Assembly (NCBI GenBank): GCA_951812925.1
Contig: OX638371.1
Coordinates: forward strand, 46,164,101 to 46,228,100
Reading direction: 5' to 3'
DNA from: Calliopum simillimum
Taxonomy: Eukaryota > Arthropoda > Insecta > Diptera > Lauxaniidae
DNA: 64,000 bases
Shown here: piece by piece, positions 10,441 to 20,719 of the stretch
How the letters are laid out: each line of letters begins with the position of its first letter
Position numbering within the stretch: position 1 is the first letter of the stretch
The notes under the pieces: generated by a model
Databases searched by the model: none
What the model was told of the DNA's origin: nothing
Seen by the model: the letters and a program-made list of their open reading frames with translations, nothing else
Made by a program: the position numbers and the translations under genes

Positions 10441-10565
10441 TCAGCTCAAAACTCACAAACTTACGAACTGAGTTGAGTTGAGCTGAGCTAAGCGAACTCA
10501 GTTCGGTACTGAAATTGTGTGAAAAGCTCATGAGTTTTGAGTTTGATTGAACTAGTTCAGTGGTG

Positions 10566-10879
10566 TCTTTTTTGAAAGCTCTTGCATTTATGTTCAATAG
10601 ACCACCTCTTGCTTTAACTAATGTCGACGTCATTTTGGTTGAAAAATTTTGTGCTAATAACGGTGTGCCAATACAACTTAACATCCTAAAATATGTGCAT
10701 GTTTCGCGGCAAAATTTTGATTGTCTAAATTATGCTGTGGAATTTGTAACTCTGCGCACATGGTTTTCCAGTCATCTGCCCAGAATGTTTCCTTTGCCAA
10801 GATTTCTTTTGATAGTATTTTAGGAAGCCTATGATAAAAAGAGAGCTAATGCCGATTTCCAAATTTAGCAAATAATTTG
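10566..10879 (-). pseudogene. Non-LTR ORF2 fossil, post-RT linker (piece 2 of 4)
   Basis: The minus strand reads RLPKILSKEILAKETFWADD and then, after a frameshift near 10680, KARGGLLNINARAFKKDTTE (bases about 10570-10630). This lies between the RT thumb and the zinc knuckle of the LINE whose other parts are at 11972-12470 and 8053-8124. A 1.1-kb TIR element splits it from the RT, and a short stretch next to that element appears lost. Confidence 0.68.
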
Positions 10880-11249
10880 GACCCAATGTGCACAAAAACG
10901 GATGAGGATCCGTTTCGAATCCATTACGAGTTCAAAAAGGTATAAAAAACGTAATCCGCGGTGACGGATCCATTTCGAACCCGTAACGTACATAAAAAAC
11001 GAATTCAAAACGCTTTGTTTAGATAAAAAAAAAACATTTTGAAGCGCTTATTAGCGAATAAAAAAAATTAAATTCCGCAGTGCGGGCCCGTTTCGAATCC
11101 GAAACTTATGTAAAAACGAATTCAAAACGGATTTTGCTTTTAAATATGTTAATGCTGTATATTTACAGAAAAAAACCGTTTTGATGCGCCTATTAGCAAT
11201 TAAAAAATAATAAAAAGAAAAAAAAGGAAGAAAAATAAAGGGTAAAAAT

Positions 11250-11295
11250 CCACCTCTGGTAGGATTCGAACCTGGGCAAATCCGTTTCGATTCCG
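11250..11295 (-). repeat. tRNA-like B-box fragment
   Basis: The minus strand contains GGTTCGAATCC, a perfect RNA polymerase III B box, in a T-arm-like setting (CAGGTTCGAATCCTACC). No matching A box or acceptor stem is found, so this is not a tRNA gene. Confidence 0.45.
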
Positions 11296-11599
11296 TAAAT
11301 ACTTCAAATACGAACTCAAAACGGATTTGCTTTATTTAATTTTTATGATAAAAAAAATATTTTTGATTTGTTTTTTTTTCTTTTTATTTTATTGCGTATG
11401 ATTTTTTGTAAACTTTTCAAACTCTGTTTGAAAAAATGTTTTTGATTCCAAATTTGAGTATATAACATTTTTTATCAAAAGCAGGGAAGAAAAACAACAC
11501 AGAATACTTATAAAAAAACAACAGAAATTTGTTTAATATACAAACTTTAAATCTCAACATCAAATAAGTCTACATCAGGTAATTAAACATCATATCGGT

Positions 11600-11690
11600 C
11601 AATAGCCTAGTTGTCTAACGTCTCGTGTATGAAAGAGTAATACCCCGGGAGCCTGAGTTCGACTCCCGGCCGGGCAGTCATTTTTTTTTT
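11600..11690 (+). repeat. tRNA-derived SINE-like segment
   Basis: An A-box-like TAGCCTAGTTGTCTAACG (11605) is followed about 35 bases later by a T-arm with GAGTTCGACTCC (11653). The D- and T-arm spacing is tRNA-like. The acceptor ends do not pair and no CCA-proximal structure fits, so it is a SINE head or tRNA fossil rather than a functional tRNA. A T-rich run follows at 11680-11715. Confidence 0.5.
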
Positions 11691-11971
11691 TCTTTTTGTT
11701 ACTTTTTTTTTTTTTAATTAAAAATAAGCGCTTCACCCTGTTTTCTTTTTTTTTATAAGCAGCATTAACATTATTAAAAGCGAATCCGTTTTGAATTCGT
11801 TTTTGATGTACGTTACAGGTTCGAAACGGATCCATAAAAGAAGAAAAAACGATTCGTTTTTTTTTAGGAATCCTTCCCGCAAACGGATCAGTAACGGATT
11901 CCGTAACGGATAAAAAGAACGAATATATGAACCCGTTACGGATCCGAAACGAGTCCGTTTGGCACACTGGG

Positions 11972-12470
11972 GAGTGTTATCAGGGAGAGAGAGCATTTTC
12001 TTTATGAAAAAGCGTAACAGTTTCTCAACTTGGTCATATTTTTGATACCCCCAGACTTGCGCAGAATAAAACATTATTGAGTTGCTAGCAGATTCAAAAA
12101 TTGTAATCTTATTTTTATTTGAGATAGGATTTCTTATGAACTTGGTCCAAGTGATGATAGCGATCTTAGCCCCAGAAAGTTTTTCATCTAAATGTTTCTT
12201 AAAGGAAAGGTTGAACGTAAGCGATACACCTAGAAATTTATAGCTATTAACAATTTCAATGATACAATCTCCAAATGTCCAGCTTAAATTACTGGAGATT
12301 CTTGGGCCATTACGAAAAATGAGTATTTTAAATTTGTTTAGATTAATATTCAGGCACCATATTTTGCAGTAATCGTATAGTGCAACAATCATTTGTTGCA
12401 ATTCAATTGGTGACTCGGATAGCAAAACAATATCATCTGCATATAGAAGGACCTTAACCGTATACCGCAC
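11972..12470 (-). pseudogene. Non-LTR reverse transcriptase fossil (piece 1 of 4)
   Basis: The minus strand encodes the RT palm and thumb of a LINE: LLYADDIVLLSES (catalytic YADD), INLNKFKILIF, FLGVSLTFNLSFKKHL and FFIKKMLSLPDNTP. This stretch of roughly 165 codons is open. The upstream fingers are absent; the sequence ends at about 12480, about 100 bases before a MITE. The downstream part is cut by the 10880-11971 element. The motif set fits R1/LOA-like LINEs. Confidence 0.85.
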
Positions 12471-12590
12471 TATAGATAACTGGTTTCTTTTCCGTGCTTT
12501 TTAGATTTTTTAATTGTAATTTTCATTTGAATGTTCTGTTGTTTTATAAATCATCAACAACATTCAATTTAATTTTTTTTGTCATATGCG

Positions 12591-13258
12591 TAGGGAAGAT
12601 TGGGGATTTTTGCGACAGAGGGAGTTGTGCAACATGTCGATAAATGTCAAATGACAGTAGCTGTCATGATTCCAACTACTGTCAATTGTTTGTCTCGCTA
12701 CGATCTAACTTTTTCACCAGCACTCGTCACGTCAATACGTATTCTTCGTGCCGCTCTTGATTGTGCGTTGAAAAATTTGTCGGAAAGTTTCATTGGCCTC
12801 TTGTGTTTGCGGTGTTTTCAGTCACTTGTTGAAGCTGATCATAAAGGTCAGTATATACAAAACATTCCTTTGTGATTATCCTTTCAACTCATGAAAGTAA
12901 TGATGCATAAACATTTGATGTATCGATGGCACGGTGGCCATTTTGAATATGTAGAAAATGGGGAGTTTCGCTACAAAACGCCACATTTGACAGTTTTCAA
13001 CCCGAGTTCGCATTTTTCATTTTAATTTAAAGCTGTGTTGCATAACTCCTTCCGTGCTGCACAACTCCCCAAAAATGATTCTTTTGTGGTAACAAGTATA
13101 ACTTTTAGATTTTTTTAAATTTCAACCGAACCCTTTAGCCAGAATTTTGGTTTTGAGGCATACTAGAGATTTTATATACTGAGATGCTAAAAAAATTAAT
13201 TTTCATAGTTTTTTTCCCCTGAAACCAAACCTGTCGCACAACTCCCCATTCTCCCCTA
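12591..13258 (+). mobile_element. MITE family with AGTTGTGC ends, copy 1
   Basis: Left end TAGGGAAGATTGGGG and right end CTCCCCATTCTCCCCTA are inverted. Next to them GAGTTGTGCAACA and TGTCGCACAACTCC are subterminal inverted motifs. A second copy lies inverted at 19918-20678. An open stretch 12600-12875 (SRYDLTFSPALVTS) is shared with copy 2 but degenerate, so it is not called a gene. The TA at the ends suggests a TA target. Confidence 0.75.
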
Positions 13259-13441
13259 CATATATTTAAATACAATTACAGAACCCAAATTTTTTTATTA
13301 TTTTTTATTTTATTTATTCGATTGGGCTCGATACTTAAATTTATTTATTTTTTACTGCTTTAGAATGTATTTAGCATTTGCAATTTTTTTTATTAATGAA
13401 AAACTATGTTAGTTTATAAAAAAGTAATTTTTGTTTTCCAG
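13259..13441 (+). other. AT-rich DNA ending in splice acceptor
   Basis: Pyrimidine-rich sequence leads into TTTTGTTTTCCAG ending at 13441, a good 3' splice site for the exon that follows. Nothing else is seen. Confidence 0.55.
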
Positions 13442-13731
13442 ATCAATGGAAGATATAACGAGGAAGAAAGACAAGCCGGTATTCGACTTATCTCGAAGTT
13501 CAATAAAGTTAACGCCTTCAACATCACCAAATGGCTCTCGCGTTGAAACTAAGCAAAATTGCTTTCTTCAAAATCCAAATGTTTATACAAGAAACAAATC
13601 TAAAAATTTTTGGAGCTTGGATGATATTTGTATTGCAGCAAAACTGTTAAAAAAGCCACCAGATGTTGTTAAGTTTGAGAGTGAATATGAGATGAGAAAA
13701 GTATATTCACTAATATACGATGTTTTTCGAT
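13442..13731 (+). CDS. Probable internal exon of a host gene, product unknown
   Basis: A 290-bp stretch has an acceptor (TTTTCCAG to 13441) and a consensus donor (GTAAGT at 13732-13737), with no stop in the frame used. The exon starts with the last base of a codon and ends after the first base of one. The protein begins SMEDITRKKDKPVFDLS, is Ser/Thr/Lys-rich for about 60 residues, then becomes well ordered: FWSLDDICIAAKLLKKPPD and ESEYEMRKVYSLIYDVFR. Codon use looks ordinary and no repeat copy exists in the window, unlike nearly everything around it. I do not recognise the protein. The C-terminal 40 residues look like a folded alpha-helical domain. If real, most of the window is intron or flank of this gene. 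Confidence 0.7.
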
Positions 13732-13910
13732 GTAAGTAAGTTGTAATCAACAGTAATGTTTAATTTTTATCAAAAAACACTATATTGAACTATGTCACTC
13801 GGTTTTTATGTCAGTCACCTGGCACATCAAAACATTTAAAATTTTTGAGGACTTAGCACATAAAGCACATTGCTGTTTTATTGATGCGAATGGCCGAAGA
13901 GAAGTTATAC

Positions 13911-16714
13911 CATAGACAGACGACAGCGTTAATCCGCATCAGCAAACAAAAATTCATGACTTCAAAGTGGATTGGTACTGAAATGAGCAGTGTTTAAATT
14001 GCTGCAGTCGAAGTAGCAAAAGTCGCAAACTTTTGCTATTTTAAGCAGCAGCTACTTGCATGCTTTCAAAATAAACTGTTGCTTAAACTTCTGCTTGCGA
14101 CAATTAAACGAGTCGAAGTCAAAGCACACGCAAAAATCCGCAGTTGACAAAATACGAAGCACTTATTTTTTAACAACTTCGGCAGTTGTCGTTTTGCTGC
14201 GACTGAAACTTTTGAAAAATTTGCAAGTCGAAGCAGCGGCAATTCGTCAACTTATTAAGTCGAAAAACAGTTGCAGTTTATGATCGAGCGCAACCGACTA
14301 TTTTTGACTTATTCAGTTGCTTAAGATTTTTTTTTTTTCAAATTTAAATATGAATGTTAACAAAAATTATGAAAAGGGTAAACTTTTGTATTCAACTTAA
14401 AAGGACATAGACAAAATTAAAATGCGCGTACCTACGTGGTTAAACCCAATTAACAAAAATATATTACGCTACCTACAAAAAGGGTTACACCAAATAAGTA
14501 ATTGCTCATGAAATGTACAGGTCAGTCTTTAGACGCCGAAATGTCGTGTGGATCATATTTGTTTTTTTACGCCTTTTTATATTTATGCATCTGTACCAAA
14601 AAATTACTTCAGCAAATTTTTTCTACCTATAATCACTCGCATTTACCAAAAATGCAGTTTGAAAAGTGTTGATACTGACGATCTTTTTACCCTTTTCATA
14701 ATATTTGTCAACATTCATATTAGTACAATCATTTGGGAGAGTAAAATGGTGTTACCTGGAAAGTTTTGCTACCTCGAATCGTGTTCGCTCGCTCCGCCAT
14801 ACTGAAAAAATGGCGTCCAAAACCAGTTTTTTACAAATATCTCTTTAACGGTTACATTTGGAGAAAAATATTGTGGTGCAATATTGTAGCTTTTAAAATT
14901 TTCTATAAAAATTACCATTTAATTGTTTTCGTACGAATTATAACTCAGGAGATATCCTAATTCAAAATTTGGAAAAAATTTGTAAATTGTGCATGCCACT
15001 TATGAATAGGCACAGTGATATGTTGAGCTTAAAATTACGATAACTTATGAACGGTGAGTCACATATTTAAAGTAAAAAAGATTGTTTATAGGGAATTACT
15101 TGCACTACAATCTACATAGAATTTTTTTTTCAGACGACCTATAATTTGTGAGATATTTTTTAAACAAACCTAAAATTTAGAAAAAAAACGTTTTTTCAAA
15201 ATAGCTCCGAAACGGTTCGACCTAGAAAAAAAAATTGTCTCGTGTTTTATAGAACGTTCAATTTCCTATAAGAGTCTTTCCCAACTGTTTTTCGTCCAAC
15301 TTACCGTTCATGAGATATCTCGATTTGAAAATCTTTCAAAACTGAACATAGTACTGCGCATAGTACAATGTTCAATTTTGAATGATTTTCAAGACGCGAA
15401 CGGTAAGTCGTACGAAAAAACAGTTGGAAGAGACTCTTATAGGAAATTGAACGTTCTACAAAATGCGAAAAAATGTTTTTTTCTAGAATTAACGGTTTTG
15501 GAGATCTTTTGGAAAAACGGTTTTTTTCGAAATTTCAGGTTTGTTATAAAAATATCTCCTTAGCTATAGGTCATCTGAAAAAAAAAAATCATATGTAGAT
15601 TGTAGTGCAAGTAATTCCCGATAAACAAATATTTTTACTTTAAACGTGTGACTCACCGTTCATGAGTTACCATAATTTTAAGCTCAACACATCACTGTGC
15701 CTATTCATAAGAGCCATGCACAATTTACTATAGTAATATTTTTCAAATTTTGAATTAGGATATCTCCTGAGTCATAAGTCGTACGAAGACAATTTGAAGG
15801 TCATTTTTATAGAAACTTTTATAAGCTACAATATTGCTTCACAATATTTTTCTCTAAATGTAACCGTTAAAGAAATAATTGTAAAAACCTGATTTTGGAC
15901 GCCATTTTTCCAATATGATGGCGGGAGCGAACACGATTCGAGGTAGCAAAGTTGAAATTCTGAAAGAGCACATCGAAATCTATAAAATAACTCGTTTCCA
16001 AAAACCCCGCAAAACTTTCCAGGTAAAACTACCAAATGACTGTACTATATTTAAATTTGAAAAAAAAAAAAAAAATCTTAATTAACTGAATGAGTCAAAA
16101 ACAGTCGGCTGCGAATGATCATAAACTGCAACTGTTTTTCGACTTAATAAGTTGAGGAGCTGCTGCTGCTTCGACTTGCAAATTTTTCAAAAGTTTCAGT
16201 CGCAGCAAAACGACAACTGCCGATGTCGTTAAAAAATAAGTGCTTCCTATTTTGTCAACTGCGGATTATTGCGTGTGCTTTGACTTCGACTTGTTTGATT
16301 GTCGCAAGCAGAAGTTAAAGCAACAGCAGAAACTGTCACAGAAATGTCAATTTTTTAAACGCTGGAAATGTGCTATTTCAATATGGTAACACTGTTAATA
16401 ATTATAATAGATTGCAACAATTTGATATAAATAAATTGAAACCACAACAAAAGTGACCAATAGTGAGTTTTGAGATAAATAAAAAATATGTTTGGGTAAA
16501 AACCAAATTAAATTTTTTAATTTTAAAACGAAAATAAAAAGAAAACGCACTTTGTCGTGCGAGAGCGATGAGCTGGCGCTGTCAAAAAACAAGTAAATAT
16601 ACAAATCAGTTGTTTACTTAATGCAGAAATTATCGGAAACTGTAGTCTGTCAGGGTAAAAATTTCAATTGCATTAGTACGTTTTAATCCAGATTAATGCC
16701 GTCGTCTGTCTATG
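13911..16714. mobile_element. 2.8-kb foldback element with inner element in its loop
   Basis: The arms begin CATAGACAGACGAC (13911) and end GTCGTCTGTCTATG (16714), exact inverted termini. Long homologous arms follow (about 14040-14350 and 16066-16345), for example AAAACAGTTGCAGTTTATGA against TCATAAACTGCAACTGTTTT. The arms are rich in GTCGAAGTC- and GCAGCAGC-like words. Parts of the right arm (16345-16690) lack a left-arm partner. The loop holds unique AT-rich DNA (14353-14721) and the palindromic element 14722-16047. No transposase. Confidence 0.8.
14722..16047. repeat. 1.3-kb near-full palindrome, TAGTACAG family copy 2
   Basis: The left end TAGTACAATCATTTGG and the right end CCAAATGACTGTACTA are inverted, and the whole 1.3 kb folds back on itself around about 15360 (TAGTACTGCGCATAGTAC at the centre). 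Arms contain recurring phrases such as GATAACTTATGAACGGTGAG. It is related to 8363-9096 and sits inside the foldback 13911-16714. The short open frames in the arms are repeat shadows. Confidence 0.8.
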
Positions 16715-16794
16715 CTATTACCTAAGGACCGGTTTCATTTGTCTCAGATCGTGGATATTTTAATCGCTATGCCGTGTTTTGTGTGAATAAAAAA

Positions 16795-18645
16795 ATATAT
16801 CGACGGCTTATATTCAATACCCGCTATCTACAATTTTCACGAAAATTAGTTTTTGATGGTAAACCCTTCTTTGAGTCAAATGCCATCTATGATATTAATT
16901 CCAAACGAAAAATTTGCTGCCAAAGCTACTTTTTTGCATTTAAATAAATTCACTATCTACAGCAATCGATTATGTGAAATGCAATATCCTCTATCTACAT
17001 ATGAAATTTGAAGGATTCTTCATTTTATTATATTTATTGGGTGGCCGTTATATACAAGATCATGACAGACGGTCATCAATCGGCTCCAAATGCCGAAAAC
17101 AAATTTTCCTGATTTTTACAGGTTTTATATTAACCCTTGCTGGCACTGCTGAGTCGTGATTGGCCCTTTTGTAAATGTGTCTGTCTGCTGAAGTTCGGAT
17201 TACGGCCAAAAAGATGAGGTTAGACGCATGAAATTTGGTACAGATAACAACAATATTACTAGGCTGCCTGGAATTAAAAATAGACGTGATCGGTTAAACT
17301 TCATGCATTAACCGATCACGCACAATCACAATCAGACAACGTAGAGCATGTGATTATTTTTGCACTTTTTATTTTGCGGTTCACCGTTTATGAATTATCG
17401 TTATTAGAAAATTAACATAATTGTACATACGCATCAAAAGAAACTGGGTATATGAGAACTAAAATCTGAGCTCAGATTTTTATATGAAGAACCTCAAGTT
17501 ACTAGAAAGTAGATGTACCCAAAAAGCAAGGGTGGGTCACTATTTTTGTATAGCAGTTTATGGTGAACTAGGATCTCCTTATTACATACGTAACCGAACT
17601 AGGTTTTTTCCATCATGTAAGGATCCTGAGTTATCTTTACTTACTTAGAGGTCCAAAAATCGCTGTCTTGGGTTTTTTCTATCATGTAAGGATCCTGAGT
17701 TATCTTTACTTACTTAGAGGTCCAAAAATCGCTGTCTTGAGGCCTACTTAAAGCTATATATAGCAAACTCGGCAAGTATGCATAACATTTTTCAATTGGG
17801 TCCCGACTTTCCGAGTTAAAAGCCTTTAAAAAAAGGATGTCTCTGTAACATACAAAGGTTTCTTTATCAACATATTCTATGATATTACAAAAATTTCGAA
17901 CTCTTGCCGACCAGTATGTGCTGGAAAGAATTATCTAATAAACCTACTAAATTGTGAGCACAAAATTTCCTTTGTTCATTCACTTAATCTAAAATGGAGC
18001 AGCCATTTTTCATCCGATCGTGGTCCGCCAGGGCTTGAAATTTTTGTAAAAATCCTTCAAATGTTATTAAGCGTTATCCATTTTTGAAAGTTTATAACTC
18101 GGAAAGTCGGGAACTAATTGAAAAACGGTATGAACACGGCTTGATAAGGATAATTTTTGCTATCCAAATCCGTTGACAAAAAATAATCTTACAACTTGTT
18201 TAAGTAAGTAGATCCCAAAACAGTGATTTTTGCACTTGATAGAGAAAACCAAGCTCATATTCAAGTCCGTCTGTAGCCTTACCTATGTTGAATTTTCTTT
18301 TGTTAAAAAAACCATCTATTTTTAACAAATTTTAATAAACCATCAACAAATAATTCATAAAAAAATTGGTTTTATTATTGTGCAATAAGCTCTATCTGCT
18401 TGTTTGAACACGCACTTTATATTATATTTGAATTGCAATATCCTCTATCTACTATAATAGCGCGAATAACTAAAATTTTTAAAATCTTTTTATTTGTAGG
18501 ATCTAGTGGCCCTTTTTAATTAATATCGTAGTACTTTGTTTGATTAATACTATAAAAAATAGGGAATAAAACAGTTTTTTTTGCTCTCCTGGAAAGTTGT
18601 GTTTTTGTAGATAGAGTGTATTGAATATAAGCCCTCGATATTTTG
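16795..18645. mobile_element. 1.85-kb TIR element
   Basis: The left end (16791-16835: ATATCGACGGCTTATATTCA, then CGCTATCTACAA) returns inverted at 18605-18650 (TGTAGATAGAGTGTATTGAA, TATAAGCCCTCGATAT). A second pair, CCCGACTTTCCGAGTTA (17801) and TAACTCGGAAAGTCGGG (18095), folds the interior. CAATATCCTCTATCTAC occurs near both ends in direct orientation (16983, 18436). No transposase is readable. Confidence 0.6.
17602..17739 (+). repeat. 69-bp tandem duplication, two copies
   Basis: GGTTTTTTC-ATCATGTAAGG followed by ATCCTGAGTTATCTTTACTT is repeated directly (17602 and 17671) with one difference, so the duplication is recent relative to the host element. Confidence 0.9.
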
Positions 18646-19215
18646 TATTTTGCATTTAATATTTTTTTTTTTATTTTCATACTTAATTTTGAAAATTCTT
18701 ATACAGACAAAAGTAATGTCATAATATGATTTGGCTGGTATTTTGTCAGTAATCAATTAAATTGGGTTCTGCTTACATAAAACATCACTTAATGGTGTGA
18801 AAATGATGGTATATATTTGAAAAAGCGATACGGGACAAATAGCCGATTATTATGACCCACTTTCAAAATAAACGATTCATATTTTTAGATGAATTTTTTC
18901 AAACAAACCACCAACCTAGGGTGAACGTTTATTCAATTCTGTGAAAATATGCCCAAGGAACTATACCTCTACGTTCAACTTTAGTTCGGCGCATTTTTGA
19001 TTGAAAATTTTATCTTGCGTTTAATATTTGTTTTTATGCTAAATTTTCAATATTCTTGTAGAGACAAAAGTAATGTCATAATATGTTTTGGCTGGTATTC
19101 TGTCAGTAATCAATAAAATTGGGTTCTGTTTTTACGAAAAGCTTACTTGATAGCGTGGAATTGATGATATTTATTTAAAAAAATTGTATCGGACGAATAA
19201 CCGATTTCAAAATCG
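18640..19215 (+). repeat. About 343-bp direct repeat, two copies
   Basis: 18700-18870 and 19043-19215 share GACAAAAGTAATGTCATAAT and TGTCAGTAATCAAT-AAATTGGG. They end with ATACGGGACAAATAGCCG and the diverged TATCGGACGAATAACCG. The left copy overlaps the end of the 16795-18645 element. No coding capacity. Confidence 0.75.
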
Positions 19216-19917
19216 GCGCGTGTTACGATTTGGATTCTTGTCAGGATTGACTTCGGATGATGTCCTGAAAAGAACCCAACAAAAAACTACGTCGTCCTCG
19301 AACCTTTCAGTTAATTTTTTGTTCAAGCAGGCCGTGCAGTAAATGTTGTATTGACGATTTATTCGCTTAGAAGTGGAAAAATCTTAGTCTCTTTTTGCAA
19401 CTTAAATGTCTAAAAAAGGTAGTAAAAATAATTAGATTTTAACAGACTGCGCCAAAAAAGAAAACCATAGGTTAATTAAATGTTAAGCTTCTTGGATTTT
19501 CTGAAAATCTGTTTAAAATATCATTCTCAGTTTGAGTTTGTTTTCAACAACCCATTTTCTATGTAAGTATATGTACTTAGCGTACAAAAATCTTTTATCG
19601 ATCATGTTTAGGAGCTAGTAATTTTAATTTGGTGGAAAAATTTCGAGGTTATTGATCAAATGTTCAAAGGAATGTGAAATTGTTTTTACTCAAAAGCTAG
19701 AGCTCAGGGCTACACCAATGCATCTCAGAGTTACAAAACAATTTTTATTTGGTTCTCTTGCTATAAGTTAGAAAGTAACAAACTGTTGAAAAAACTTTTT
19801 TTATTTATTTGTTTAGAAAATATATTAGATAATATATTTTTATACAAAGTATCTTTGGCATATATACGTGTAGTTTATTAAAAGATCTTAAAAAGATTGA
19901 ATATTTAATGCTATATG
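19216..19917. other. Non-coding AT-rich stretch
   Basis: I see no gene, RNA, TIR pair or tandem repeat in these 700 bases. Confidence 0.6.
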
Positions 19918-20678
19918 TAGGGGAGTTGTGCGACAGGTTTGGTTTCAGGGAAGAAAAACTATGATATTAATATTTTTTAGCATATCAATAGGGAGGGAGT
20001 TGTGCAACACAGCTTTAAAATAAAGAAAATTACATATTTGGATGAATATACTTTATTAAATTAACTCTTTGATTGCAGACACTAAGGCATTGATATCACT
20101 CGCTGGTTTGTTGGTCGCACGATAGTTATGACGTGGCATGATAACTTCTTACAGAAATCACGAAAAACCACGAATAAAATCAAGAGAAATACTAAGTTCG
20201 GTGAAGAAAATCCATCAAATTGCATGAAACATACGAATTTTTGATAAATAATGCGATATACGCATGAAAACTGTCAAATGTGGCGTTTTGCTGCACAATT
20301 CCCCACTTTCTACATAATCAAAATGACCACCGCGTCATCGATACATCGAATGTTTATGTGCCATTACTTCCATGCGTTGGAAGGGTATTCACAAAGGAAT
20401 GTTTTGTACAATATATATTGACAATTATGATCAGTTTCAATAAGTGACTGAAAACACCACAAACACAATAGGCCAATGAAACTTTCCGACAAATTTTCCA
20501 ACTCACAATGAAGAGCGACGCGAAGGATATGTGTTGACGCGACGAGTGCTTGTAAAAAAGTTAGATCGTAGCGAGACAAGCAATTGACGGTAGTTAGTCA
20601 TATGACAACTACTGTCATTTGACATTCATCGACGTGTTGCACAACTCCCTCTGTTGCAGAACTTCCAATTCTCCCCTA
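19918..20678 (-). mobile_element. MITE family with AGTTGTGC ends, copy 2
   Basis: Starts TAGGGGAGTTGTGCGACAGG and ends CTCCCCTATA, and matches 12591-13258 in reverse orientation. Compared with copy 1 it has roughly 240 extra bases in its left half (20030-20260). The shared open stretch reads SRYDLTFLQALVAS on the minus strand but is truncated differently, arguing against a functional protein. Confidence 0.75.
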
Positions 20679-20719
20679 TATGATAAAACAACTTATTTTG
20701 AAATATAAATTTGTAAAAA

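Larger units (their letters stand above)
8125..10565. repeat. Foldback complex inserted in LINE fossil
   Basis: The left part (8125-8230, GGCTGTGCAAAGAGCTGATC and AGCTCAGCTCAACGCAGTTC) and right part (10440-10560, CGAACTGAGTTGAGTTGAGC) are imperfect inverted copies. ACTAG stands at both outer junctions. Inside lie two further inverted-repeat units (8363-9096 and 9108-10440). The complex separates LINE pieces whose protein motifs belong together, so it is an insertion. The GGCTGTGCAAA start resembles many hAT-type nonautonomous elements, but the right end does not mirror it, so class is uncertain. Confidence 0.6.
10880..11971. mobile_element. 1.1-kb TIR element carrying tRNA-like segments
   Basis: Left end CCCAATGTGCACAAAAACGG and right end CCGTTTGGCACACTGGGG are inverted copies. 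The subterminal sequence is rich in GGATCCGTTTCGAA-type repeats in both orientations (10907, 10968, 11808, 11940), giving hairpin-prone arms. Two tRNA-like B boxes lie inside (about 11258 on the minus strand and 11654 on the plus strand). It interrupts the minus-strand LINE. No transposase is seen; nonautonomous. Confidence 0.65.

Noticed and set aside
10560..10823. Plus-strand open frame of 87 codons
   Set aside because: The minus strand of the same bases encodes LINE motifs in the right order.
12600..12875. 91-codon frame in MITE copy 1
   Set aside because: The second copy at 19918-20678 has it truncated at other positions, so it is not under coding constraint.
13911..14283. 75-codon frame 14056-14283 as small host gene
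   Set aside because: It lies in the foldback arm and recurs inverted at about 16100-16330.
17285..17320. 13-bp stem hairpin CGTGATCGGTTAA as terminator or RNA element
   Set aside because: Eukaryotic context, inside a TIR element; likely just an internal inverted repeat.
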